This document shows, piece after piece, positions 53,891-63,481 of a stretch of 64,000 nt of DNA. The notes beneath the pieces are model-generated. The model worked only from the letters and a program-made list of their open reading frames with translations. It was not told the origin of the DNA and did no database searches. The DNA is taken from contig OZ241742.1 of assembly GCA_965200955.1 (NCBI GenBank), positions 4,030,001 through 4,094,000 on the forward strand. The letters run 5' to 3'. The stretch is from Bin80 sp026708685. Lineage in GTDB: Bacteria; Bacteroidota; Rhodothermia; Rhodothermales; Bin80. Each line of letters begins with the position of its first letter. Positions within the stretch are counted from its first letter, which is position 1. Made by a program: the position numbers and the translations under genes.

Positions 53891-55619
53891 AGGTGCCCTT
53901 GAGCGTACCCTTCGTACGTTTGATGGAGTCCCCGATGACTTTACGATTGAGCTCTCTGTTCCAGCCAATCCCGATCATGGTGATCTTTCCACAAACTGTG
54001 CTCTGAAACTAGCCCGTTATTTACGCCGCCCCCCCCATAGCATTGCTGAACAGGTTGTTGAGGTATACAGGGAACACCACCATGACTCCTTCTACATTGA
54101 TTCGGTTACGATTGCGGGTGGAGGGTTTATCAATTTCAGAGGATCTCCAAGTTATCTCTATCAGGAACTGGAATCCTGTCTACAACTGGATATGGATTTT
54201 GGACGCTCTGATCTTGGTCATGGACAGACGGCTCTGGTTGAATTCGTCAGTGCAAACCCAACGGGTCCATTAACCGTTGGTCACGGGCGTAATGCCGTCC
54301 TAGGGGATACTTCTGCCAACCTTCTGGAATGGAGCGGCTATCAGGTGACACGCGAATATTACTTCAACGATGCAGGCCGTCAGATGCGAGTATTGGGTGC
54401 TTCGGTCCGTAGTCGTTATGAACAGGTGACCGCCGAGCCTGACCAGCCCTTTGCCTCCGAGCCCCGTGCGATCACACATCGTCAGCATTATCAGACGAAA
54501 TCCATCGCAGGAGCAGATCAAACCTCAGTGACCGTTTCACACACCTTTCCCGAAGATGGCTACCTGGGTGAGTACATCACCCTGATTGCACGAGATTTGG
54601 CTGAGCAGCATGGCGTTGATCTCCTGGATGCAGAGACCGATAACCTCTTTGAACAAGCTGCTAAATCCACCATCTTTTCTGAAATTCAATCGACTTTGGA
54701 GCGTTTGGGAATCTCGATGGACATCTATTTTAATGAAAAGAGCGTCTATGAAACCGGTGCCGTGTCTAATGTTCTCAAGTCACTAGGCGATCAAAAGATG
54801 ACGTATGAAAAAGACGGTGCGACATGGCTTAGGACCTCCGAACTAGGGAAGCAGACCGATACTGTCTTGGTGAAACAAACAGGGGAACCAACGTATCGTC
54901 TGCCTGATATTGCGTATCACATGGATAAGCTCAAGCGAGGGTATGATCTACTGCTCAATATCTTTGGTGCAGATCATATTGATACCTATCCTGATATTCT
55001 GCGTGCCCTGGATGTGTTGGGGCTGGATGCCGATCGGATCCATGTGATCATCTACCAGTTTGTGACTCTGACGCGTAATGGACAGGAGGTCAAGATGAGT
55101 ACGCGCAAGGCAAATTTTATTACGCTGGACGAGCTCATCAACGAAGTGACCCCCGATGTAACCCGATATTTCTTTATCATGCGATCTGCTCAAAAACATT
55201 TAGAATTTGACATGGATCTGGCCCGAGAGGCAAACGATAAAAACCCAGTCTTCTATCTTCAGTATGCACACGCACGCATCTGTTCCATTGTAAGGAAGGC
55301 ATCGGAAGTTGGTCTTGAAATGGACCCATCCATAGAGAGTCTGCAACGACTGATTCACGATGCTGAAATTGCATTGATCAAGGAGATCCTTCATTTTCCA
55401 GAGACCGTCATGAGCTGTGCACAAACCTATGAGCCGCATCGCCTTGCCACGTATTTGCGTAGTCTTGCTGAAGCATTTACCAAATTTTATCACTCCTGCA
55501 GAATCCTTGGTGAAGCCACTGAGATTGCACAGTCTCGTATGGCGTTAGCACATGCCACTGCGATCACGTTGCGCAATGGACTGTCCATTCTTGGAATCAG
55601 TGCACCAATCCGAATGTGA
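53874..55619 (+). CDS. argS: Arginyl-tRNA synthetase
   Basis: A 581-residue class I synthetase. The N-terminal additional domain (SVPANPDHGDLSTNCALKLARYL) is followed by the HIGH-type motif EFVSANPTGPLTVGHGRNAVLGD. The mid motifs are REYYFNDAGRQMRVLG and DRIHVIIYQFVTLTRNGQEVKMSTRKANFITLDEL, where KMSTRK stands in for KMSKS. A C-terminal DALR anticodon-binding domain follows (FYLQYAHARICSIVRKA to end). Begins 17 bases inside the oxidase gene and is followed at once by pheA. Confidence 0.97.
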   Translation: MKKYLEGALERTLRTFDGVPDDFTIELSVPANPDHGDLSTNCALKLARYLRRPPHSIAEQVVEVYREHHHDSFYIDSVTIAGGGFINFRGSPSYLYQELESCLQLDMDFGRSDLGHGQTALVEFVSANPTGPLTVGHGRNAVLGDTSANLLEWSGYQVTREYYFNDAGRQMRVLGASVRSRYEQVTAEPDQPFASEPRAITHRQHYQTKSIAGADQTSVTVSHTFPEDGYLGEYITLIARDLAEQHGVDLLDAETDNLFEQAAKSTIFSEIQSTLERLGISMDIYFNEKSVYETGAVSNVLKSLGDQKMTYEKDGATWLRTSELGKQTDTVLVKQTGEPTYRLPDIAYHMDKLKRGYDLLLNIFGADHIDTYPDILRALDVLGLDADRIHVIIYQFVTLTRNGQEVKMSTRKANFITLDELINEVTPDVTRYFFIMRSAQKHLEFDMDLAREANDKNPVFYLQYAHARICSIVRKASEVGLEMDPSIESLQRLIHDAEIALIKEILHFPETVMSCAQTYEPHRLATYLRSLAEAFTKFYHSCRILGEATEIAQSRMALAHATAITLRNGLSILGISAPIRM

Positions 55620-55620
55620 C

Positions 55621-56484
55621 ATGAAAATTGCCTATCAGGGAGAAGTGGGAGCCTTTAGCGAAGAAGCCGCCAAGCGACTGTATCCATCATGCAATCCCTA
55701 TGGTGTCCCTTCCATGGAGGATGTCTTTCTGGCCGTTGAATCTGGACAAGCGGTGCGTGGCATCATTCCTATTGAAAATTCACTATTTGGCAGCGTCCAC
55801 ATTAACTACGATCACCTGCGCCAGCATGATGTCAAAATTGCAGGGGAAGTTAAACTTCGTATCCGCCATTACCTGATGGCCAAAAAAGGGGCCAGCCTTG
55901 AAACCATCACGCATGTGCTCTCCCATCCGCAGGCTCTTGGACAGTGTCAGACGTTTCTCAAACAGCATCTTGGATCCAGTGAAGTGACCCCCACCTATGA
56001 CACGGCTGGGGCAGCAAAACTGATTGCCTCTGGCACGAGTCTTGCGAGGGCAGCCATTGCTCCAGCAAGAGCTGCAAAGCAGTACGGACTTGACATTCTG
56101 GCGACAGACCTGCAGAGTCATGTTAAGAATTACACACGTTTTCTGGCACTTGCACCGCATGATGCACCAAGAATGGATTCCGACAAGACCAAACTGAAGA
56201 CATCCATTGTCTTTGAGCCTCAGTATAATATTCCTGGTGCCCTATTCAAAAGTTTGGCTGTATTTTTTCTGCGTGATCTGGATCTCTATAAAGTGGAAAG
56301 TCGTCCACTGATTGGACGACCGGGCTATTACCTCTTCTATCTGGATGTGGAGGGAGATATTGAGCATCCGCGTCTTCAGCGAGCCCTTGAACACCTCCAA
56401 GAAATCAGCACTGATTTAAGAATCCTTGGATCCTACCCAGTCGGAGATACCTGGGATGGATCCAATCAAATCGCTCATCCATAA
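55621..56484 (+). CDS. pheA: Prephenate dehydratase with ACT domain
   Basis: A 287-residue enzyme that makes phenylpyruvate for phenylalanine synthesis. The start is ATG 55621 (MKIAYQGEVGAFSEEAAKRL), one base after the argS stop; a longer open frame upstream is argS overlap. Catalytic domain motifs are PIENSLFGSVHINYD, HVLSHPQALGQC and VKNYTRFLALA, which contains the conserved Thr-Arg-Phe. The C-terminal ACT domain (KTSIVFEPQYNIPGALFKSLAVFFLRDLDLYKVESRP) carries the ESRP motif that mediates feedback inhibition by phenylalanine. There is no chorismate mutase fusion. Confidence 0.96.
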   Translation: MKIAYQGEVGAFSEEAAKRLYPSCNPYGVPSMEDVFLAVESGQAVRGIIPIENSLFGSVHINYDHLRQHDVKIAGEVKLRIRHYLMAKKGASLETITHVLSHPQALGQCQTFLKQHLGSSEVTPTYDTAGAAKLIASGTSLARAAIAPARAAKQYGLDILATDLQSHVKNYTRFLALAPHDAPRMDSDKTKLKTSIVFEPQYNIPGALFKSLAVFFLRDLDLYKVESRPLIGRPGYYLFYLDVEGDIEHPRLQRALEHLQEISTDLRILGSYPVGDTWDGSNQIAHP

Positions 56485-56508
56485 GTGTCTCATCATTCCC
56501 CCCGCCCA

Positions 56509-59247
56509 ATGTACCGATTCTGTTTTCTTTTTCTTTGTCTTTCCTTGTTACGTGTTGATGTTGTTGCCCAGAACAAACCTTTGGACCATGATGTCTATCA
56601 AATCTGGAATCGTTTTTCAGACTGGACGATATCTGATGATGGGCAGTGGGTTTTCTATGAATATGGGCCCGAGAAGGGTGATGGAACTCTTACGGTGGAA
56701 CATCTGAGCAATGGTCAGATCCATGAGATTCCTCGTGGAACTCAGGCAACTTTCACGCATGACTCCCGCTATGCCGTCTATCTGATTGCTCCTTCCGAAG
56801 ATACATTGCGTGCCGCCCGCAAAGCAGAACTTGAAGATCAGGACATGCCAAAGGACAGTCTAGCCATTCTAAACCTCCAGACGGCAGTGCAGCACACGAT
56901 CGCCCATGTTGAGTCCTACCAGATTCCAGAAGAATTTACGGGTAAGGTTGCCTATTTGCTGGAACCATCTGAAGCAGATTCAGTGGGTGATGGACAGACC
57001 TTGCATCTTCACGATGTAGCCACTGGTGAGGAAGCCCGTTTCCCGAATGTCAAAGATTATGCACTCTCCCCCAATGGTGCACACCTCGTCTACACCTACG
57101 CAGGAGTTGATTCTCTGGATACTGGCATCATTCGTGTTGATCTGTCTGGTATCACCAGTGATACGCTTCTTTCTGATGGTGGAGAGTATGATCAGATCAC
57201 TTTTGATGAAGTTGGCAACCACCTTGCATTCCTATCCAGTCATCAGGGACATACCCTTGATCCGCCCGAATATGCCGTATACCACTGGTCTACTGACTCC
57301 GATAGCGTGCATGCAATTGCAACATCTGCCAATCCAGCTTTAATGGAGGGGTGGTGGATCAGTCCTCATGGGGATCTATCCTTCTCAAATGACGGCACCC
57401 GACTCTTCTTCGGAACTGCCCCGAAGCCTGATGAGGAACCAGAGGAGGACGACGAAGCCCCCGTTCTAGATATCTGGAACTGGAAGGATCCCCTTTTGCA
57501 GCCCATGCAGCTCGTCAATGCTGAAGAGGAAAAAGAACGCTCGTATCAGGCGGTCATCCATCTGGAATCACTCAAGATCGTGCAGTTAGCCGATCAAGTC
57601 ATACCGAATGTCTTGATCGGCATGGAGGGAGATTCTGATATTGGGTTGGGATGGTCAAATCTACCCTACCAGAAACAGATCAGTTGGGATTCACCACGAA
57701 TGTACGATGTGTATCTTCTCAATGCCAGTAGCGGTGAGAGGACCCAGGTGTTAGAGTCCATTCAATACCTCCCCACTTTATCTCCCAATACAGAATACGT
57801 GACTTGGTGGGATCGTGATCAATTAGCATGGATGGCACTTTCGACTGAAGGCGGCACACCTATCCATCTCACGGCCTCCATGGACTATCCGATCCACAAC
57901 GAGCTCCATGACTGGCCGTTCTCCCCCAATCCATATGGGAGTGCTGGGTGGACTGAAAATGATGCCGAGTTTGTCTTCTATGACCGAACGGATGTTTGGG
58001 CTGTCAATCCCAGAGAGGTCACGCAGCGACGTAGTGTTACTCATGGATATGGACGCGATCACCATCTGCGATTACGTTATGTACTGTTGGATCCTGAGCT
58101 AGAGCATATCCCCGATGAGCTTCTCCTTGAGGCCTTTGATATGCAGACCAAAGCATCAGGATTTCTTCGTACGGACATCCGTAGCGATCGTATTCCCACA
58201 GAACTGATCATGATGGATAAGCGATTGCGCAGGCCGCTGAAAGCAAAGAAGGCTGAGCAGTTACTGCTCATTCGTGAAAGTTTTTCGGAATCCAGTGATT
58301 TATGGACGAGTGGGCTGGATTTTTCTGACTTCCGAAAAGTAAGTGATATTAATCCCCAGCAATCGATGTACACATGGGGCTCGGCTGAACTGGTCCATTG
58401 GTCCTCTCTGGACGGTCTCCCTCTGACGGGGATGCTCTTTAAGCCAGAGGGTTTTAATCCTTCAAAGACATACCCTATGATGGTGTACTTCTACGAAAAA
58501 ATGTCCGACGGCTTGCATCAGTACCGTCCACCGTCGACTGCACGATCGTCCATCAGTTTTTCGTTTTATGTGAGCCGTGGATATGTGGTGTTTGTCCCAG
58601 ATATTCCCTACAAGGTTGGCTACCCCGGTGAAAGTGCACTGAACGCGGTGGTTCCTGGTGTCACCATGCTGATCAATCAGGGATTTATTGATCCCGATCG
58701 CGTTGGCGTGCAGGGGCATAGCTGGGGAGGCTATCAGATTGCCTACATGATTACCGAATCAGATTTGTTTGCCGCTGCAGAAGCGGGTGCACCTGTGGTC
58801 AATATGACCAGTGCGTATGGTGGAATTCGTTGGGCAAGCGGGATGAGCCGTATGTTTCAGTATGAACAAACGCAGAGTCGGATCGGTGGCTCGCTGTGGG
58901 AGTACCCCCTCCGGTATCTGGACAATTCCCCACTGTTTCAGGCGGACAAGATCAAGACACCCCTGCTGATGCTTCACAACGATGATGATGGTGCAGTTCC
59001 CTGGTATCAGGGGATTGAATTCTTTGTCGCTCTTCGTCGACTAGAAAAACCGGTCTGGATGCTGAACTACAATGGCGAGGGGCATGGACTTTCCCAATAC
59101 CCAAATCGAAGAGATTTTGCGATTCGTATGCAACAGTTCTTTGACCACTACCTGATGGATTCTCCCGCTCCCGTATGGATGACTGAAGGAGTTCCAGCCA
59201 TTGACAAAGGAAAAACACTGGGATTAGAACTGACTGAAGATCAGTAA
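56509..59247 (+). CDS. Secreted S9 prolyl-oligopeptidase-family serine peptidase
   Basis: A 912-residue peptidase from ATG 56509, which gives a signal peptide (MYRFCFLFLCLSLLRVDVVAQ); a GTG at 56485 would start right after pheA but puts charged residues ahead. The N-terminal two-thirds is a beta-propeller with dipeptidyl-peptidase-like repeats. The catalytic domain has GHSWGGYQ with the nucleophilic Ser around residue 740, Asp in HNDDDGAVPW and His in GEGHGLSQ. Members cleave peptides in the periplasm or outside the cell. It is the last gene of the PBP2-to-S9 run. Confidence 0.9.
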   Translation: MYRFCFLFLCLSLLRVDVVAQNKPLDHDVYQIWNRFSDWTISDDGQWVFYEYGPEKGDGTLTVEHLSNGQIHEIPRGTQATFTHDSRYAVYLIAPSEDTLRAARKAELEDQDMPKDSLAILNLQTAVQHTIAHVESYQIPEEFTGKVAYLLEPSEADSVGDGQTLHLHDVATGEEARFPNVKDYALSPNGAHLVYTYAGVDSLDTGIIRVDLSGITSDTLLSDGGEYDQITFDEVGNHLAFLSSHQGHTLDPPEYAVYHWSTDSDSVHAIATSANPALMEGWWISPHGDLSFSNDGTRLFFGTAPKPDEEPEEDDEAPVLDIWNWKDPLLQPMQLVNAEEEKERSYQAVIHLESLKIVQLADQVIPNVLIGMEGDSDIGLGWSNLPYQKQISWDSPRMYDVYLLNASSGERTQVLESIQYLPTLSPNTEYVTWWDRDQLAWMALSTEGGTPIHLTASMDYPIHNELHDWPFSPNPYGSAGWTENDAEFVFYDRTDVWAVNPREVTQRRSVTHGYGRDHHLRLRYVLLDPELEHIPDELLLEAFDMQTKASGFLRTDIRSDRIPTELIMMDKRLRRPLKAKKAEQLLLIRESFSESSDLWTSGLDFSDFRKVSDINPQQSMYTWGSAELVHWSSLDGLPLTGMLFKPEGFNPSKTYPMMVYFYEKMSDGLHQYRPPSTARSSISFSFYVSRGYVVFVPDIPYKVGYPGESALNAVVPGVTMLINQGFIDPDRVGVQGHSWGGYQIAYMITESDLFAAAEAGAPVVNMTSAYGGIRWASGMSRMFQYEQTQSRIGGSLWEYPLRYLDNSPLFQADKIKTPLLMLHNDDDGAVPWYQGIEFFVALRRLEKPVWMLNYNGEGHGLSQYPNRRDFAIRMQQFFDHYLMDSPAPVWMTEGVPAIDKGKTLGLELTEDQ

Positions 59248-59971
59248 AGATGTATCTCGAATCTGCTCGGTTGCCTCACACTTTGGATCCGTTGTGGATC
59301 ATGATGGAAACCGTCCATGACAGAGAAACTTTCTTGACCAAACTATAGCATCGTATCAGAACGACATGCAATCTGGCAGGGACTGAATTATCATCTCAAA
59401 CATTCTCTTAGCAACCTACCCCTTTCGCAGAGTTCGTTCATCTTTTCCATGAGCCTACCCTCGGATGACTGGACCTCCTTTCTTCAACGGTATCATCTTT
59501 CAGTCCCCTTAGGAATTGCCCACATCACATGACAACTTCCATCAAAATCCAAGTACCACGAAAGGCAAGCCATGCCTTGAAGAAGAAAAATATGACTACA
59601 CTTGACAAACTCGGATGAAGAACATCTAGGTTCTGGAGGGAAAGATCACTACAAATGCGGCATATTGTTACTCACGTTGATGTGTTATCAATGAGAAGTA
59701 GCAGGATCAGGAACATGGCCGCAGAGAGTAACGCGATCACGCACCTGACACATATTCCTTCTGACATGGAACTCTGACAGGTACATGTCCAGCAGTGAGT
59801 TCACCAATCATAACGCATCATCATGGATCAAAGACAACAGGATACTCCAGCCACAGGAGCATTCGTAGATACTGGAGAAGCAACCCATTAGATTGTTAGG
59901 GAAAGCCCCCGACAGCTCAACCATTAAAGGTGCTTCAGCAAGAGTACAGCGTGGTGGAATACCACCAGAAC
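59248..59971. other. Intergenic between convergent genes, no gene seen
   Basis: About 720 bases between the S9 peptidase (plus) and the STAS-domain gene (minus). Open frames are short and non-protein-like. No tRNA, terminator with T run or repeat was recognised, though remnants of a degraded gene cannot be excluded. Confidence 0.45.
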
Positions 59972-60325
59972 CTAACCGGTCAGGGGGAGATCAATGGCGG
60001 CGATACGATCCTGCACAACGGGAATAATTGTATCAAACCCGCTAATACTAAAGATCTCACGAATGCTATCTCGCATGCTACAGAGAACGAGTTTGCCTTG
60101 ATTAGACTGAATATTTTTCGCCCCAATCAACAGCACACGCATTCCCGAGCTACTGATAAAGGATAGCTTGGTGAAGTCAACAACGATTTTTGTCTCTCCA
60201 TCGTCAATGCGATCTTTGACCAAGCGCTCAAAAATGGGAGCATTGGAACTGTCGATCCGTCCAACGGGGATCATGATAAGAACATCTCCTTCGCGTTCTT
60301 CTTGTACGTCAATATTACTGGCCAT
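59972..60325 (-). CDS. STAS-domain anti-anti-sigma factor
   Basis: A 117-residue SpoIIAA/RsbV-like protein. The start is ATG 60325, preceded eight bases away by a strong GGAGG ribosome site; a TTG five codons earlier is less likely. The STAS core is MIPVGRIDSSNAPIFERLV and TKIVVDFTKLSFISSSGMRVLLIG; the phosphoacceptor Ser is in the ISSSGM loop (about Ser59-60 of this form). It should bind the adjacent anti-sigma kinase when dephosphorylated by the neighbouring PP2C phosphatase, freeing a sigma factor or another partner. Confidence 0.9.
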   Translation of the reverse strand: MASNIDVQEEREGDVLIMIPVGRIDSSNAPIFERLVKDRIDDGETKIVVDFTKLSFISSSGMRVLLIGAKNIQSNQGKLVLCSMRDSIREIFSISGFDTIIPVVQDRIAAIDLPLTG

Positions 60326-60391
60326 AGATGGTTCCTCCAAGTGGTGATATGTTGATTTAACAAATGAATAGAATAAAGTTCAATATAAGAA

Positions 60392-60814
60392 CTATGCGGT
60401 ATTATATTCCAAAGTGAGTCGATTGATGCCATCGATAAACTCATAGGAATATCCGTCCGCCTGTGCCTTGACAAGATGCAAGCCAAGACCTCCGATCGGA
60501 CGGTTTGCCAACTCGCTGGTCGTATCTGGATTGGAATCCTCGGTAGGATCAAACGCTCCACCGTTGGACTCAACCACGACAGTGACATGCTGCTTAGAAG
60601 CTGTCAGGTTGATTTTGATTTTGGGTTCAACCCCGTCGTCAAAGACACCATGAACCAGCGTATTGGTGACTAATTCCTCTAGGGCAAGGTTGATGATAAA
60701 TACGGTCCGATTGGGGAGCTCCTGGGCTTCCCCAAAGGTTTCTACCATTGCTGCAAGATCATGCAACTCGGATACGCGGGCCGAAATTTGAACGTTGAAA
60801 TCTCCTGTAATCAT
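60392..60814 (-). CDS. RsbW/SpoIIAB-like anti-sigma ATPase (kinase)
   Basis: A 140-residue HATPase_c_2 protein starting at ATG 60814, whose bases overlap the phosphatase stop (ATGA). The N-box is INLALEELVTNTLVHGV, the G1 box is VVVESNGGAFDP and the G2 region is RPIGGLGLHLVKA. The G1 box is unusual: most RsbW-like proteins have DxGxPFDP, here ESNGGAFDP. It should phosphorylate the STAS protein and bind a target sigma factor or effector. Its sigma partner is not adjacent. Confidence 0.88.
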   Translation of the reverse strand: MITGDFNVQISARVSELHDLAAMVETFGEAQELPNRTVFIINLALEELVTNTLVHGVFDDGVEPKIKINLTASKQHVTVVVESNGGAFDPTEDSNPDTTSELANRPIGGLGLHLVKAQADGYSYEFIDGINRLTLEYNTA

Positions 60815-63402
60815 GTTGTCTCTGTTTGAGTGGAAGAATCTTTTCGATAAAGGACCAAACACGTGCGATCATCTGCTGCCGCAGCACCACGAGAGAAGTC
60901 CATGATGTCATTCCAGACATGATCCAGAATCTCCACTGGATCAAATTTTGGAAATCCATCCAAGGCAAGTTCAAGGCGATTTTTTCCATAGATCTCACCA
61001 GCGAGATTCACCATATCGGTCAATCCATCAGTGTAACAAAATAAAACCTCGTTGTGCTCCATTTGAATGACTTTCTTGGAGTACTCAATTCCGTCAAGTA
61101 CACCCATAGCAACCCCACCTGTTCCAGGCAGCATTGTACGCTTTTCGCCGTCCATTAGATACGGAGGCTCATGGCCTGCAGATACATACGTAAGTTCACC
61201 CGTCTTCAAGTTGACCCTTGCAAGAAAGACGGTGACAAAAAGTCCCATTGGGTTCTGCTGACAGATACGATTGTTTGCACTCTGGCAAATCGTTGCTACA
61301 TCGCTGCTCTCATTGGCTGCAAATCGGATGGCTGCCTGTGATGCTGCCATGAACAGAGCAGAGGCAACACCCTTTCCAGACACATCACCGACAACGCAGA
61401 TCAGAGAATCTCCATCCTCAAAAAAGTCTACAAAATCACCTCCAACCTGCAGTGCGGGTTCCATACGGGCACTGGCAGTAAACGTTTCAAGATCGGCAGT
61501 TCCGTCCTGAACCAGAGCCGCCTGCACGGCCATGGCCATCTGAAGATCCTGATTGATGGCCTGTTGGGCGACTCGAAGTTGATTGTTCGCATTGACCAGC
61601 TCAGAGGTTCGCTCAGAAACCAGAGTCTCCAGAACTTCCTCACGAGAGAAAACCTGAACGGTCATATCCTGAAAGACCCGTGCGAGTGCTCCAATTTCAT
61701 CAGACCGATCAAGGACAGGTCCGATGATGTCCTCATCGGGCTGCTCTCCACTCTCAACGAATCGGGCAGATTCGGCGATCTGTTCAATGGGGCGAGTGAG
61801 TAAACGTGCTCCAATGTAGGTTGCAAATCCAGTAAAGATTAGTAGCAGCAGAGAGATGATGAGGGTCTGGATCATTCCATACCATATTTCAGATGCGGTC
61901 TCATCAAGATTAATAAAAGCGAGCACCGTTCCGATTCGGTTATCTTCAATGGCAACTGGCATAGCAACCCATAATCCCCGCTCGGACTGTTGAGCAATCA
62001 ATCCAAGCCACGCTCTGCTACTGGCCATCCCCGTCTGATTTGCTTCAGCAACAACTTCGGAAGAATATCTGGAGCGCTCATCATAGGGTTGGCTCCATGC
62101 TCTCTGCAGCTCCATGATATCATTGGCCTCGGAATGCTGGGCAGCTGCGGCAATGTTACCATCAGAGTCAATAAACCACAATGCCTCTGGATACCCTTCG
62201 CTCACAAGGACATTGGCCTGTTCCTGATAGACCGTATTGAGAATGCTGGCATTATCACCTCGTACGATGGGGAGTCCTACCTGAACAATATACTCACTTT
62301 GTGGGCGAGCGACGGTTACATATTTATACAGTGATGAGTCGCCACGATGAGGCTTCATGCCACTGTGATCAATCCACTGATCCACAAACAACTCATCCAT
62401 CTCGTCCTGAAAGGGCAGTGTCGTAAGCGAACTGCCACCAGAGGAGGTCACAAAATGATCCACCCGACTTTGACGGTCTGCGATGGTAATTTCTCCAATC
62501 TCCGTATGGGTGATGATGTTCTCAAGATCTGCAATGATATTTTCATCACTGTAACCAGCGTTTCGCACAGCGGTGATATAGTGATCCAGAATCACCCCAA
62601 TGACTCTCATGTTCGCGGACAGGTTTCCTTCAATCACAGCGGATACATCTGCATTGACACCCGCATGGGTCTGGCTCAAGAGCTCACTATCACCGAAGTC
62701 CAATCGATTCCCAACCTGTACAATGCGGCGATGGTCAACACCATTGGTGGCCACATACTTGTAGACATCACGATCCACTTCTCTCACCTGTGCAGGTTGT
62801 GTCACCACAGAAAAAGAATCGGGCGAAACATTCAAGAGAGAATAGAACTTGAAGGCCTGGGGCTGCTCACTTGGACTCATCTTAAACTGAAAAGGAATCA
62901 GGGAGCCATCAGGGCCACGCACATTGGTCAAATAGGAGAACGCCGTACTGTCGGTAATCCAGAACTCGTCAAGGACGGTTTCTTCAGTAATAGATGTTAA
63001 CAGATCAACCACATTGGAGGTGTCATAGTCTGCATCAGCAGCGGCCTTGACAAAGAAGGCAGCGGCAAACGCTTGGGCCGTCATCGGTGCATTGAGTGAG
63101 GCATCGGCAGTCCGAGCAACACTTGCAATGGAAATTTCCCCTATATCTGCATAAACCTTGGATAATTGACTTGCCGTATCCTCTGCATTCTGAAGTGCCT
63201 GATCTCGTGAGGCGGTAATCCAGTTGGTGATCTGAGTGATGGAGATCGAAAGTGCCGTGATAATGATCAGTGCCACATTCGCGAGAAAAATGACCGTGGC
63301 AAGCCGTCGTGCCCGAGGCGTAATCCTGCGTATCAATTGACCAGCACGATCAACGATGCTTGTGCGATTTGTGGAGGTACTCTCCATATATGAATAGGTC
63401 AA
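60811..63402 (-). CDS. Membrane-bound sensor PP2C (SpoIIE/RsbU) phosphatase with HAMP domain
   Basis: An 863-residue phosphatase (ATG 63402; ATG 63387 is also possible). A membrane helix at about 37-58 (VIFLANVALIIITALSISI), an extracytoplasmic sensor region of about 450 residues and a second helix near 530-550 (TLIISLLLLIFTGFATYIGA) lead into a HAMP/coiled-coil segment (LTRPIEQIAESARFVESG...EVLETLVSERTSELVNANNQL). The C-terminal SpoIIE phosphatase domain has VGGDFVDFFED, CVVGDVSGKGVASALFMAAS, SAGHEPPYL and CYTDGLTDM. It should dephosphorylate the STAS antagonist in response to an envelope signal. Confidence 0.92.
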   Translation of the reverse strand: MTYSYMESTSTNRTSIVDRAGQLIRRITPRARRLATVIFLANVALIIITALSISITQITNWITASRDQALQNAEDTASQLSKVYADIGEISIASVARTADASLNAPMTAQAFAAAFFVKAAADADYDTSNVVDLLTSITEETVLDEFWITDSTAFSYLTNVRGPDGSLIPFQFKMSPSEQPQAFKFYSLLNVSPDSFSVVTQPAQVREVDRDVYKYVATNGVDHRRIVQVGNRLDFGDSELLSQTHAGVNADVSAVIEGNLSANMRVIGVILDHYITAVRNAGYSDENIIADLENIITHTEIGEITIADRQSRVDHFVTSSGGSSLTTLPFQDEMDELFVDQWIDHSGMKPHRGDSSLYKYVTVARPQSEYIVQVGLPIVRGDNASILNTVYQEQANVLVSEGYPEALWFIDSDGNIAAAAQHSEANDIMELQRAWSQPYDERSRYSSEVVAEANQTGMASSRAWLGLIAQQSERGLWVAMPVAIEDNRIGTVLAFINLDETASEIWYGMIQTLIISLLLLIFTGFATYIGARLLTRPIEQIAESARFVESGEQPDEDIIGPVLDRSDEIGALARVFQDMTVQVFSREEVLETLVSERTSELVNANNQLRVAQQAINQDLQMAMAVQAALVQDGTADLETFTASARMEPALQVGGDFVDFFEDGDSLICVVGDVSGKGVASALFMAASQAAIRFAANESSDVATICQSANNRICQQNPMGLFVTVFLARVNLKTGELTYVSAGHEPPYLMDGEKRTMLPGTGGVAMGVLDGIEYSKKVIQMEHNEVLFCYTDGLTDMVNLAGEIYGKNRLELALDGFPKFDPVEILDHVWNDIMDFSRGAAAADDRTCLVLYRKDSSTQTETT

Positions 63403-63481
63403 GAGTTAATTCAATGCAATGCTGATCTAATGTGCCAGCTACATCTTCAGAAGCCAAATGTAGGACTAAAATACGAAATGT

